This document shows positions 26,464-35,893 of a DNA stretch of 64,000 nucleotides, piece by piece. The notes below the pieces were generated by a model. That model was not told where the DNA came from, made no database searches, and was given only the letters and a program-made list of their open reading frames with translations. The stretch's first letter is position 1. Each line of letters opens with the position of its first letter. The DNA is from Pseudomonas bijieensis (GTDB lineage Bacteria > Pseudomonadota > Gammaproteobacteria > Pseudomonadales > Pseudomonadaceae): positions 682,001 to 746,000 of the forward strand of contig NZ_CP048810.1 of NCBI RefSeq assembly GCF_013347965.1, read 5' to 3'. The translations under genes were made by a program, and so were the position numbers.

Positions 26464-28049
26464 AGGTCAGACTCCCACTGCTTGTCACGTGCGATGGTCA
26501 TGGATCTCAAGAGTGCCTGGCCTTCGGTGCCAATCTGACCTGCGTAATCCCCCCTGATTTGCTCGTAGGGAGCACCTGTTCGGACGTCGGCGGCTAGGAG
26601 CTCGTGGAAGCCTGATTTGCTCACCTCCAGACCGAAGACGTGTCGAGTCAGGACGCCAACGTTCTCTGCAAACGTCTCGGCATCCGGGCGGTCGATAGTC
26701 GCTGTCTCGCCACTCCTGTTGATGATGGATACGCAAGACTTGGGTACTTCCTGCAGAACTACAGGTGAGTGGGTGGCGATGATCGCTACAGCGTTTCGCG
26801 CCGTGAGCAAATCGGACAATGCCCGGGTGAAAGCAGACAGCAGAGGAGGGTGCAGGTGGCTTTCTGGTTCATCAATCAACACCAGCGTTTTCTCGTCTAC
26901 GGTTTCGACGAGCTGGGTAATGGTCAGCAGAACAATAGCGTGGCCAGAGCTCATCCCTTCGAGCATGGTAGTGCTGCGTCGGACGAACTCGGCCTTGGTT
27001 TCTGATCCATCGGCGTCAAAAACCGCAATCAGCTGGATGAGGTTCATTTCCTCGAAATTGAAATCAGATTCGAGCTTGTGAATAGCTTTGATCCACCGTG
27101 CTCTCTTTGCGCTAAGGCTAAGGCAGACTTTGAGACTATCGGCCAAATCAATGCAGAGGTGGGGCTTGGTTTTCAACCCCCAAACATCCTCTCCCTCGGC
27201 GGCTAGCACCTTGTGCTTAAGGCCTACATATCGATATCTCATCCCCTGACTGGGGTCATCCTGGTTCGGCGGGGGATCAAATGGATCGAACGCGCTGAAC
27301 GAAACCGACACCACACCTGCAAAGTCATCATTGGTCAGCGGTCGCCTGAAGCTCCACATGTTCTTGTTGAAAAAGCAGCCTTTGGCGTACACCTCTTCAC
27401 TTGGCGTGACCAAGGAGTCAACCATGCCATTCAACAGGGTTGTTTTACCCACCCCGTTTCGGCCAATCAAGATGTGAACATTACTGGAGGGTTTGACATC
27501 TGGATCGACACTGAACTCGAGAGTCAGCGGTGCGATTCCGTCTGATCTTGCCTTTTCGTAAAAGAAGTCGTAAGGGGTCAGTGGGGCGTCCCCGGTGAGG
27601 ATCCGCTTGAATTGGTGGTCAATCGTTGTTGGGTTCACTGCCCGAAGCAGGGAAGTGCTAAACGCTAACTCTGAAGAGGAAGCCTCCCGACGCTCCTTGG
27701 AGAAAGCCACATCCCCTAACGCGTGGAGGATTGCATGAGCCTCCTCCAGCGAAAACAGCTCAAGTAGTTTCCGATAGTATTCGACGTCCTGCCCCAGGCT
27801 GAAAAATTTGGGTTCTAACGACGTGAATTCATCAGGCATCCCGTGTTCAGTCCAGCCTTCAGATTGCCCTTGGTAAGCGATCTTCAAGTCACCAACTCTA
27901 TGTTCGACCCCAGACCCATCAACGATGACAAGGACAAATTTGGTTTTGTAGCCGTAGTCGTCCCAGTTATCTACATACAAAACCCCAGAGTTTCTTGCAT
28001 CCTGCTGGAGCTTACCTCGGTGTTGAACCTTGATGAATTTCATGCTCAT
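26460..28049 (-). CDS. AAA/ABC-type ATPase, PtuA-like (Septu-like system)
   Basis: A 529-residue ATPase. Walker A is IGRNGVGKTTLL (about residues 195-206), an ABC-signature-like SSGHAIVLL lies near 367, Walker B is TLVLIDEPESHLHP (about 388-401), and the switch histidine is in ATHSPV near 432. About 190 residues before Walker A have no known motif. ATG 28049 is chosen because AAGGA lies 4 bases before it; the frame extends to 28073. It overlaps the HNH gene by 4 bases. In Septu the ATPase binds nucleotide and holds the nuclease in check until phage infection; here that is inferred. Confidence 0.75.
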   Translation of the reverse strand: MSMKFIKVQHRGKLQQDARNSGVLYVDNWDDYGYKTKFVLVIVDGSGVEHRVGDLKIAYQGQSEGWTEHGMPDEFTSLEPKFFSLGQDVEYYRKLLELFSLEEAHAILHALGDVAFSKERREASSSELAFSTSLLRAVNPTTIDHQFKRILTGDAPLTPYDFFYEKARSDGIAPLTLEFSVDPDVKPSSNVHILIGRNGVGKTTLLNGMVDSLVTPSEEVYAKGCFFNKNMWSFRRPLTNDDFAGVVSVSFSAFDPFDPPPNQDDPSQGMRYRYVGLKHKVLAAEGEDVWGLKTKPHLCIDLADSLKVCLSLSAKRARWIKAIHKLESDFNFEEMNLIQLIAVFDADGSETKAEFVRRSTTMLEGMSSGHAIVLLTITQLVETVDEKTLVLIDEPESHLHPPLLSAFTRALSDLLTARNAVAIIATHSPVVLQEVPKSCVSIINRSGETATIDRPDAETFAENVGVLTRHVFGLEVSKSGFHELLAADVRTGAPYEQIRGDYAGQIGTEGQALLRSMTIARDKQWESDL

Positions 28050-28149
28050 GACGTCCTTGCTCTGAGGGCACACGCGGTGTGTTTTTGGTGATGGCCATTT
28101 GGCTCCATGTTAACGGATCGATATGCTCTGAGGAACCTGATGGGAGTTA

Positions 28150-28395
28150 GTGGACTGGAGGAAGCAAAAACGCCGCCTATAAGTTAACCTCCGAAGTTGA
28201 GCGGGCAACCGGGGGCAGCACGAAGCCTGAAATTGCGTTTGATGCCGACTTGGCCAAGCAGGCCAACGTATAGGCTAGTTATGCCCTGTTCGAGGTCGCC
28301 GCGAGGAAGTAGTGGGAAGCTGAGTTGATGCAGAAGCTTTCCAATGTCGATGCCGGTCTCGAAAAATGGGCGACGGGATGTAGGAGAGTAGTGCT
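28150..28395 (+). pseudogene. Decayed plus-strand reading frame between two defence operons
   Basis: In the 350-base gap before the helicase stop, one plus frame reads as protein (NAAYKLTSEVERATGGSTK, then ASYALFEVAARK, then WEAELMQKLSNVDAGLEKW) but is broken by two in-frame TAG stops and has no start. The composition looks like once-coding sequence. It may be the 3' end of a lost gene. The family is not recognised. Confidence 0.35.
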
Positions 28396-28399
28396 ATCG

Positions 28400-30652
28400 C
28401 TATTCCTCTCCCTGCGACTCCAGTGTAAGGAGTCGAGCTGTGGTGACCGCGGCTTGGAGATCAAGATGGCTTGAGGCGAACGACTTCATGAGGAGCGGGC
28501 GGGGAAGGGCCCAATCCCATTTCTCTCGGATCATGTTTTCGACATTTTCCAAGATCGGCTCTACGTTCGAGATATCCATTTGACCGACCACGTGCAACGC
28601 TCGCAATGTGTCCTCCGCGCCGAATGCAACTTCCAGGAGTAGCCCGGTGTTTTCACACTGAATGCCCACATGCCTGAGCAACAAGGCCAGCGCATCGTTG
28701 GTGTAATCCCCTCGCCAGGTTGCCACATGGCTTACGCTGGCAGAGCCAATTATCGCCGCGTCACCCAACCTGAGAGCGCGGAAGTTACTCCGAGCCTCGT
28801 CTAGTAGAGCTTGAGCGTGTTTGTCCAGGAAGGGACAGGATGTGGTTTCCATCAACACGTTTCGCATTTCAAGCCTGACACGATCATCCACCTGGGCACC
28901 AAGTCCATCAAACTGAGGAGGCTCGCCGCCCCGCGCCGGTGTGACCACGATCACCTTTGCTTCGAGGTCGACATCCTGAACCTGCCAACGCCTTCCGCCG
29001 AAGATGATGCGCTGTCCCTTGGTCAGGGGTTTGCTGACCGGCAGCGAGCCAAGTGGCTTGCCATCCCGGAGCAAACGAAACTCTTCATCGCTTGTGAAGG
29101 CGGTGTAGAATTCATAGTGGTTGATCAACCGCTCCCCGAGTTCGCCAGGCAGCAGAAGTCCTGAGCTGTCCTGGACGATCAATTCCTTCTCACCCATACC
29201 CTTGAGCAAAGCCAGGAAATCAGGCTTGGTTACGCTCGCAAAACTGCCGCTTGCTATGAGATTTCCCCATAATTGCGCCGCCGAGGCACCGCCGAGCTGA
29301 GCAATCGAAGACAAACACTGCTGCACCAGTGTCGAGGCGTGTAGGCCTCCCGATCGAGGCGGCTCAAACCATCCACTGATCAGCAAGCGGATCATAGCGA
29401 CCGTTTGGACAAGGCCCTCACGTAATTGATCGGAGAGATCCGACTTATCTGTTAAAGGGCGCTCCTGGCAGTACGCCCTGAGCATCGCAGGCTCACCGGG
29501 TCGACGACCAGAGCGGCCAAGCCGTTGCCTGAGACTTGCCACAGAGGGTGGACAGCCGATCTGTGCGACCGTCCTGATACTACCGATGTCTATACCCAGT
29601 TCCAGGGTGGTAGTGCATACGGCAGAAGCTGGAGGATCTCCCGCTTTCAACGCCCGCTCGGCATCCTGGCGTAGCTCCTTGGACAAGCTACCGTGATGCG
29701 GCCAGAACTCGTTCGGTACACCATCGTTTTCGCATAGTGAGCGCAGACGGTCGGCAAACCATTCAACCTCTTGGCGCCTGTTGGGGAAGATCAGGTTGTT
29801 ATGCCCCCTCAGCACCTTGTACAGGTGACCTGCGATAGCCACTTTGGTACCTGAGATGTCTTCCTTCTCTGCGCCTTCATCTGTTGATGCATTCCTTGGG
29901 TGTTCCACCACCAGCCGCTGCATGGGCTGCTCAATATAGCCACGCACCTGTACCTGGAGCTCTTGGCCAGAGGACTTTGACTCAATAACCGTGATGCCAT
30001 CTGGGCACACTGGCCTCAGGAACTTGCGGGCCAGCGACATCTCCCCAAGCGTCGCCGACAGCCCTACACGGGGCAGGGTTCTACCTACGACGATTTCAAC
30101 CCGTTGCATTAGCGATTGCAGCTGCTTTCCACGCTCACTTCCGATGAAGGCATGAAGCTCATCGACGACGATGTAGCGAAGGTTCTGAAATGCCCCTGGT
30201 AAGCCTGAGCCTCTGTTTACGAACAGGGCTTCTAGGGACTCCGGAGTGATCAGCAAGATGCCCTCAGGCGATTTCAAAAACCGTTGTTTCTTGCTTGCTG
30301 CCACATCGCCATGCCAAGCAACGACGGGCAGTCCGAGCCTCTCACATAACCGGCTAAGCCTGTCCCACTGGTCGTTGATCAGCGCCTTGAGCGGGCTGAT
30401 ATACAGCACCGCGCCGGCTGGCTCACTGTTGTTGAGCAGGTTGGTCAGGATCGGCAGGAATGCGGCCTCTGTTTTACCTGCGGCAGTGGACGCTGCAATG
30501 ATCACATCGCGATCGGCGCCCACCAATGCTGGTACCGCCCACTCCTGCGCATCACGCAGAGACGTCCACCCCTGTGACCAGATCCATTGCTGAACCTCCG
30601 GGTGTAGACGCTCGAACGAAGAAGAGTCAGAGCTTGAAGCTGGCGAGCTCAT
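28400..30652 (-). CDS. Lhr-like DEAD/DEAH-box helicase (BrxHI-like)
   Basis: A 750-residue superfamily-2 helicase. Q-motif region near residue 35, Walker A ASTAAGKTEAA (about 54-64), motif Ib TPESLEAL, DELH box in VVDELHAF (about 176-183), motif III SATLG, and motif VI QRLGRSGRRPG near residue 372. The C-terminal 350 residues follow the Lhr-like plan. Such helicases occur as BrxHI in type 2 BREX. The start at 30652 overlaps the ATPase gene by 26 bases and has GAGG before it. It is the last gene of the TerB/BrxD/helicase operon. Role: probably DNA translocation in phage defence. Confidence 0.8.
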   Translation of the reverse strand: MSSPASSSDSSSFERLHPEVQQWIWSQGWTSLRDAQEWAVPALVGADRDVIIAASTAAGKTEAAFLPILTNLLNNSEPAGAVLYISPLKALINDQWDRLSRLCERLGLPVVAWHGDVAASKKQRFLKSPEGILLITPESLEALFVNRGSGLPGAFQNLRYIVVDELHAFIGSERGKQLQSLMQRVEIVVGRTLPRVGLSATLGEMSLARKFLRPVCPDGITVIESKSSGQELQVQVRGYIEQPMQRLVVEHPRNASTDEGAEKEDISGTKVAIAGHLYKVLRGHNNLIFPNRRQEVEWFADRLRSLCENDGVPNEFWPHHGSLSKELRQDAERALKAGDPPASAVCTTTLELGIDIGSIRTVAQIGCPPSVASLRQRLGRSGRRPGEPAMLRAYCQERPLTDKSDLSDQLREGLVQTVAMIRLLISGWFEPPRSGGLHASTLVQQCLSSIAQLGGASAAQLWGNLIASGSFASVTKPDFLALLKGMGEKELIVQDSSGLLLPGELGERLINHYEFYTAFTSDEEFRLLRDGKPLGSLPVSKPLTKGQRIIFGGRRWQVQDVDLEAKVIVVTPARGGEPPQFDGLGAQVDDRVRLEMRNVLMETTSCPFLDKHAQALLDEARSNFRALRLGDAAIIGSASVSHVATWRGDYTNDALALLLRHVGIQCENTGLLLEVAFGAEDTLRALHVVGQMDISNVEPILENVENMIREKWDWALPRPLLMKSFASSHLDLQAAVTTARLLTLESQGEE

Positions 30653-31922
30653 CGTCGGCCTCAACTTCAAGATCTTGCTGCCCGGCCTCATCCTTGGTCA
30701 GCTCCACGGCGCCCAGCAAAGTTCGCCAATCCGCGGTAGGGTTTTGCTCGATCACCGCGAGCAAGTTGATGAAAGCCGTAATGGTCGTGCGCGGCGTCCG
30801 GAAATATGCCTCGCCCAAGCGCTGATTACAGTGCGCCATGAAAGCGGGGATGGCTTCATCCGGCAGCAAAAACTTCTCAGGCTCACCATAGGCGTAGACA
30901 TTGCGCAGCTTCTGTAGAAGCACGTAGAAGTCTTCAGGTGTCAGGCTGCTGAGTCGAATGACAGGCCCAGAAAGGTCGACCAGGCCAGACTTCGCAAAGC
31001 TGTTTTCAGCGAGGCGCGATTGCAGGGCAGGGTAGCTGTAGAGCCCCCGACGAGTGTCCATCAGAAACTCTGGTGTGCCGCCCAATACAAAACCCAGGCC
31101 TTCAGCGGAACCCTGCAACGAATCGTTCAGGATGCGCAGAATCTGTTCGTAATTGGCGTTACGGGCCTGGGTGTTTGCCAGTTTGTACAGGTTGACCAGT
31201 TCATCCAGGCAGACCATCAAGCCGCCGAAACCAGCCAGGCGCACGAATCGTGACAGCAATTTCAGCTGGTCGTAGACAGAAGCATCATCGACGATCGTCC
31301 GCACGCCCAACGCAGCGCGGGCGTCAGTCTTGGTGGAGAATTCCCCGCGTAGCCAACGAATGGCGTCAGCCTTGAGCTGCTCGTTACCTTCCTCGAAGCC
31401 GCGGCAGTAGGCGGCAATGACGTCGGCAAAATCATACCCATTGACCATCTCGGTGAGCTCTGCCAGGTACTCACGAATGACCGCCTCACTCTCGACACCT
31501 TCGGTCTTGGCTTCCGTCTTAGCCTGGGAGATGAACTTCTCAACGATACCCTGCAGAGCGCCGCCTTCTGGCTTGGTGCGGGTGGCCATATTTTTAGCCA
31601 GCTCCGAGTAAAGCGAGCGCGCTTGGCCACCTGAAGCGTGAAGCCGGCGGTCTGGATTCAAATCGGCGTGCATGGTGACAAGCTTGCGCTCCATGGCGAT
31701 GCCGCGCACCAGGTTTAGGAAGAAGGTTTTGCCCGCGCCGTACTCGCCAACGACGACGCGAAAAGCCGAGCCGCCATCCGCGAGACGATCCACATCTTTG
31801 AGCAGCGAATCGAGTTCACCCGCTCGACCTACCTGGATGAGATGCTGCCCAACACGGGGCACTACGCCCGCACGCAGCGATTGAATGACCGCGTCGCGAT
31901 CCTTGGCTCGTATCTTACTCAT
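30627..31922 (-). CDS. BrxD-like ATP-binding protein (DUF2791 family)
   Basis: A 431-residue P-loop ATPase. Walker A is GEYGAGKT (59-66), Walker B lies in GLMVCLDELVNLYK near residue 235, and GGTPEFLMDTRRGLYSY resembles the sensor region of the DUF2791/BrxD family. BrxD accompanies the Lhr-like helicase in type 2 BREX. It overlaps the TerB gene upstream by 4 bases (ATGA) and the helicase downstream by 26, so the three are one translationally coupled unit. No PglX methylase or PglZ phosphatase is found nearby. Confidence 0.8.
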   Translation of the reverse strand: MSKIRAKDRDAVIQSLRAGVVPRVGQHLIQVGRAGELDSLLKDVDRLADGGSAFRVVVGEYGAGKTFFLNLVRGIAMERKLVTMHADLNPDRRLHASGGQARSLYSELAKNMATRTKPEGGALQGIVEKFISQAKTEAKTEGVESEAVIREYLAELTEMVNGYDFADVIAAYCRGFEEGNEQLKADAIRWLRGEFSTKTDARAALGVRTIVDDASVYDQLKLLSRFVRLAGFGGLMVCLDELVNLYKLANTQARNANYEQILRILNDSLQGSAEGLGFVLGGTPEFLMDTRRGLYSYPALQSRLAENSFAKSGLVDLSGPVIRLSSLTPEDFYVLLQKLRNVYAYGEPEKFLLPDEAIPAFMAHCNQRLGEAYFRTPRTTITAFINLLAVIEQNPTADWRTLLGAVELTKDEAGQQDLEVEADDELASFKL

Positions 31923-34339
31923 AGGGCTAGCTCATCCAGAATGTCGGGGTTGATTTCGATGGGATCATCACCTTCGGTCACGGGCATGTCGAACAGCTCA
32001 AACGCTGTGTCGTTGATCCGCTCCAAGGCGCCATCCAGCATCAGTTCCATATCACTGGCTGCGTCTTCCAGCTCGGCACGACTCCACTCAGGCCGTGACA
32101 CCAGAAGCCGAAGGAACGCTGAATGCTCGACGTCCAGGCCATGTACGGTAGCAAGCTGTTCGGCGGTACTTTCTTCCTGCCGTTGGGGCGCCTCGGGCTC
32201 CAGGGCGCTAGGCGTCTCAGTCAGCGATTCTTCATTGAAGACGCTGGCCAGGAGCGCCGACACTTCTGCCGTTTCTTGTTGCAAGCGAGCGACCTTGTCC
32301 ATGTCCAGTGCAAAGCCAGAGCCAGTGCTTTCTGATGTCTGTGTCGCAGTGGCCAGCGCGGCATTCGCAGTCAGTGCCTCCACTCCATGGGAGGGACGAA
32401 CAGCTGCACTGTGGAGGTCGCTGTAGACGAACTGCGGATCGAGGGCGAGCGACTTGTATACGCGCTCAAGGAGCTTAACTTCCTGTGGCGTCACCTCGCC
32501 ATCCGCTTGTGCCAGGTGGGCCAGGAAGCTGGCAATTTTCCGCTTGGCCTCGATCGTCAGCGGCTCAAGCTTCTTCTTGAGGCTTGCCAATGTCGGCGGT
32601 TGCTTCAGTTGAATCTGGAGGTGCGCCTTCAAGCGTTTTCGATGCGCGACGCAGAGGTGATCCCATGAGTCAATGTGGCCGGACAGCAGACTCACCTCTT
32701 CTAGCGAGGTGTCACCGTCTGCCGCAGCCACTGCACTGGCCAGGTCTAAAGTCACTGCTGCAGCGCTGTAAGCATCGGTCGACCGAAGAGTGCCTTCATC
32801 AGAGTCCGCTGCGAACAGTGCAATGGTGTCTTCTGCCTTGGGCGTACGGCTGCCAGAAAGCACATCGGGCTCTAATCCGATCCGCTTGCTTTCCAAAGCC
32901 CGGGCGAGTGCCACGACTTTGTCGCGGGAAAGCGCGCCGGCGGATTTGAAACGGCCTGCCAGCTCAGCGAAACTCATGCAGATAGTTTCGCCGCCGACGC
33001 GTTGTTCCAACTGTTCGAGTTCGGCTTTTGCTTCAGCAGGCCAGAGTTCTGTTGGCAACTGCAGGATGGCTTCCAGACTATCTCCAGCGTCTGGGTTGCG
33101 CCCCAGATATCGACTGTAAGCGTCGAGAACGGTGGTGCATTCTTCCACTATAACCTGCAGCTTGTTACGCGTTCCTGAGGTTGCCGCGACATCGGGGAGG
33201 TCGCCTACGGCCGCTGCCGGGATGCTCAATCCGGAAGAGGCGGGGCGATAGGCAATCTTCAGCTTGGTCTTGTTCTGAGGAAGCACAAGGCCATTGGGAT
33301 ACCGTTTTGCGAATTCGTTTTTGAAGAGCGCTGCGAATTGCTCAGGACAACGGGTCACAGGTGTACGCCTGGAAATGTTTGGCTCAGCGAGTGCCCAGGC
33401 TAGTGCCCAGTGCGGGGGGAGTGGATACTTGTCCACGGCCATCTGGCCTAGCGCGACGCGCAGCGACATGGGCAGCTCGTATCCATCTGCGGCACTGGCG
33501 GTGGTTTCACTCATATAGCTTTGAGGTTGAACAGAACCCGCGTCGATATGGGCGAGAAAGCGGGTAGCGTAGCCGCGGAAAGAATGGTTGTCCCCGTAGA
33601 GACCAAGCAAGCGTTCGACCTCGGCCTTAATGGCAGGGATCTCTGCCTTGGCCTGAGGATCGCTCGGTGCATCGATCAGCGCGCGGCGTTCAAGCCCGTA
33701 AAAAAACAGGAACACGTATCCCGCATCCGCAGGCTGACGGCGACCTCCTGCCAACCATTGCAGATACGCTCGCCGCGCCTCAGGCGTGATGCTTCGGTAA
33801 CTCGGCCAATAGGGCATCTGCCGCTCGGTAAGGCTCATGGGTGAGCGTGCGACTCGAAGCGTGGCATCAATCAGGGACGGTTCAGTCTGACCGAACTGGG
33901 TTGCCCGCTCGGTGATGTAGAGCATTCCACCCGGTATGGCCAATCCGGCCACGGTGATAGATTCACCTTCGGCAAGCCAGCGAACCCCCATGGGCTTTGC
34001 ACTTGGCTTTGGAATGGCGTAGCTCTGACTATCGCTGGACGAACCGAATTGGACAGTATGGAAGTCTCGCTCGCGGGTACTGGTGCCGAACTGGACGGTG
34101 AGACTGGGGGAGGTTACCTGTCGAGATTCAGCGGCGATCTCCGCAACAATGTCATCTTCAGACGCGTAAGGCTTTGCCTGGGTGGCGCGTCTGACCGCCC
34201 ATACCAACGCACTTACGCCCAAGATAACTCCAAGGGCGATCCACGCTTGCTTTGGAACCTGCGCCAAAAGGGCAACAACGAATAACAAGGCGTACAGAGC
34301 GATCGGCCCGCCGCCGCTCCCTTTGCGCTTCCGTGGCAT
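31919..34339 (-). CDS. Membrane-anchored TerB-domain protein (TerB-N / TerB / TerB-C)
   Basis: An 806-residue protein. Basic MPRKRKGSGGG is followed by two hydrophobic helices (about 14-52), which anchor it in the inner membrane. A TerB-N region (PYWPSYRSITPEARRAYLQW... FLFFYGLERR) follows at about 175-240, a TerB-like helical domain with acidic clusters (AVAAADGDTS, LAQADGEVTPQE) at about 540-640, and a TerB-C region at the end. TerB domains bind metals and link membrane-associated stress sensing to DNA-processing partners. ATG 34339 fits the membrane anchor; the frame is open to 34465. It is the first gene of the triad. Tellurite resistance itself should not be assumed. Confidence 0.8.
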   Translation of the reverse strand: MPRKRKGSGGGPIALYALLFVVALLAQVPKQAWIALGVILGVSALVWAVRRATQAKPYASEDDIVAEIAAESRQVTSPSLTVQFGTSTRERDFHTVQFGSSSDSQSYAIPKPSAKPMGVRWLAEGESITVAGLAIPGGMLYITERATQFGQTEPSLIDATLRVARSPMSLTERQMPYWPSYRSITPEARRAYLQWLAGGRRQPADAGYVFLFFYGLERRALIDAPSDPQAKAEIPAIKAEVERLLGLYGDNHSFRGYATRFLAHIDAGSVQPQSYMSETTASAADGYELPMSLRVALGQMAVDKYPLPPHWALAWALAEPNISRRTPVTRCPEQFAALFKNEFAKRYPNGLVLPQNKTKLKIAYRPASSGLSIPAAAVGDLPDVAATSGTRNKLQVIVEECTTVLDAYSRYLGRNPDAGDSLEAILQLPTELWPAEAKAELEQLEQRVGGETICMSFAELAGRFKSAGALSRDKVVALARALESKRIGLEPDVLSGSRTPKAEDTIALFAADSDEGTLRSTDAYSAAAVTLDLASAVAAADGDTSLEEVSLLSGHIDSWDHLCVAHRKRLKAHLQIQLKQPPTLASLKKKLEPLTIEAKRKIASFLAHLAQADGEVTPQEVKLLERVYKSLALDPQFVYSDLHSAAVRPSHGVEALTANAALATATQTSESTGSGFALDMDKVARLQQETAEVSALLASVFNEESLTETPSALEPEAPQRQEESTAEQLATVHGLDVEHSAFLRLLVSRPEWSRAELEDAASDMELMLDGALERINDTAFELFDMPVTEGDDPIEINPDILDELAL

Positions 34340-34672
34340 ATGAGTATTCCGTACAGTTGGTAATGGCCAGATGACATTCTTACGGATTTCACGAGGCGGG
34401 CCAAGCGGAACAGACGAAGGGAGCTCTGGGGCAAGATTACTTAAACGGATCCCCAACAGAGCCATCTGCTTACAAGGCTATATCAGTGCTGAGTTGCGGG
34501 AGGTGAAGGGATCGTGGCGCTGCTCTTTATACGCCTAATTTTCAGTGAGACCGTAATCTTGGTAGCGTCTCGCGATGGGTGATCAAACCCAAGAGTACAC
34601 ATGTACTCCTTCGCATCTCAGGCGCCTCAACTGGTCGATTGAGGCAGCTTTCGACGACGTCTCTCCTGCACT
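34340..34672. other. Leader region of the TerB operon
   Basis: About 330 bases upstream of the TerB start. No credible gene. The A+T-rich stretch around 34520-34570 (CTTTATACGCCTAATTTTC) is the likely promoter area; I cannot define -35 and -10 boxes with confidence. Confidence 0.35.
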
Positions 34673-34825
34673 TCAAATAGCGTCTTCCAATGCAGCGATC
34701 AGCGCCTCCAAAGCCTCAGCCAGGCGGGCGTCTTCACGGGCATCTCCGCTTTCGGGAACAAACTCTTGGCAGTGCCGTAGCAGTGCGTCGCGGTCGTTAC
34801 GGTTCAGATCAAATTGAATGAGCAT
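34673..34825 (-). CDS. Small acidic protein, 50 residues
   Basis: A short frame starting ATG at 34825 (MLIQFDLNRNDRDALLRHC) with AGGGA 9 bases upstream and ending in a helical segment rich in Ala, Glu and Leu (EDARLAEALEALIAALEDAI). Codon choice is normal and there is no competing credible frame on the other strand. It lies 333 bases upstream of the TerB gene on the same strand. Function unknown; it might lead the operon or be independent. Confidence 0.5.
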   Translation of the reverse strand: MLIQFDLNRNDRDALLRHCQEFVPESGDAREDARLAEALEALIAALEDAI

Positions 34826-34845
34826 GTTCGAAAATCCCTAGATGG

Positions 34846-35268
34846 TTGAACTGCAGCCGCCCCCTGGCGCTCAAGCACGCTTTGGTCGAATATTGCGCGC
34901 CGATTGGAAGCGAGGAGGACAGGGCATTGAAGGTCGAGCAGGAAGCGCAGGTGTGGTTGTGCGCCGCTGAGCACTATCGTGATTCTCTCATGGCGATAGT
35001 GGGTGATGCAGTCGCCAGCTTCCGCCGTAAACCGGGCCTGGACAGTTTGACTCGCATCTACAAGCAAGACGTTGGCGCCGTAGCGTTTGCAGTGCTTGAG
35101 CGCGTCCTGCCCAGCGCGGATTTGCCGCGCACCGACAGCAGCTACATCCCTGTCCGGGAACAGTTACGGTCACATCTGATTTATCAGGTGCTAAAACGTC
35201 TTGTAGAAGAGGAGGCCGTTCCAGTTGAGCTTAGGGATATCCTGTTTTCGATTGACCTTGGACTCTGA
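34846..35268 (+). CDS. Hypothetical helical protein
   Basis: A 140-residue frame with coding-like composition (EEDRALKVEQEAQVWLCAAEH, then YIPVREQLRSHLIYQVLKRL). The first in-frame start is a TTG at 34846, with only a weak ribosome site, and just 20 bases separate it from the small minus-strand gene, so translation may begin later, for example at ATG 34990. It converges with the XRE gene. No known domain or membrane segment. Confidence 0.45.
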   Translation: MNCSRPLALKHALVEYCAPIGSEEDRALKVEQEAQVWLCAAEHYRDSLMAIVGDAVASFRRKPGLDSLTRIYKQDVGAVAFAVLERVLPSADLPRTDSSYIPVREQLRSHLIYQVLKRLVEEEAVPVELRDILFSIDLGL

Positions 35269-35290
35269 CACTCGGCGATCTCAACCTCTG

Positions 35291-35692
35291 CTACTCGGCA
35301 AAGCACAGTTCAGCTTGAGATGACGGGTAAATAGCCTTGTGCCGGCGTGCCGACGAGGGCTTTGTTATGCAGATAGGTGTCGCTGATGAGACTACTAGGC
35401 CGCTGAGCGCGCCATTGGCCTCCAGATCTGCAACGTCAGCTTTCAACCTCTGTACCAGGGTATCAATCGGTTGACCGCTCTCCACACTCAACGTCAGTGT
35501 GAAAAGCGTCAAAGGGCTGAGCCCCATCGCATCACCTATCGCAGTCAGCTTCTCTACCGTAGGGCTTGATAGGCCGTGTTCCAGCTTCAGCATGTAGCCA
35601 CGGCTGCTCGCTACTGCCATATCCTTATGCGTCAACCCGCGGCTAATGCGCATGGTTTTCAGTACAGTGGCGAAAGCTGCTTTCAGCGACAT
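35291..35692 (-). CDS. XRE-family helix-turn-helix regulator
   Basis: A 133-residue protein with a Cro/CI-type helix-turn-helix in residues about 8-62 (LKTMRISRGLTHKDMAVAS, YMLKLEHGLSSPTVEKL). The N-terminus MSLKAAFATVLK resembles that of the partial regulator at 1-142. The C-terminal 50 residues have no known fold. It lies between the TerB and ABC-3C defence operons and could control either; XRE regulators often guard defence genes. An inverted repeat 200 bases upstream may be its operator. Confidence 0.85.
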   Translation of the reverse strand: MSLKAAFATVLKTMRISRGLTHKDMAVASSRGYMLKLEHGLSSPTVEKLTAIGDAMGLSPLTLFTLTLSVESGQPIDTLVQRLKADVADLEANGALSGLVVSSATPICITKPSSARRHKAIYPSSQAELCFAE

Positions 35693-35893
35693 AGATGCTC
35701 CTGGCCAATGTCAGGCGAGAAAGACCCGCAAACCATTTTCAGCGGAAATACCCGACGTAGAGCATCTGACAGTATCACAGAGACCTTCCCGCCGGTCTCA
35801 ACGAAGAACCTTTTCAGGCCAGCATCGGGATAGGCCTGCAGCTTTCCCGGCGCGGACTGCCCGAGACTATCGCGCACCACAATCTAGTTGTTT

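Noticed and set aside
28400..31922. Calling a BREX system
   Set aside because: Only BrxD-like and BrxHI-like relatives are present; PglX/BrxX, PglZ, PglY and BrxL-type genes are absent in the window.
31919..34339. Tellurite resistance operon
   Set aside because: Only TerB-type domains are present; no TerC, TerD or TerZ genes. The neighbours are an ATPase and a helicase.
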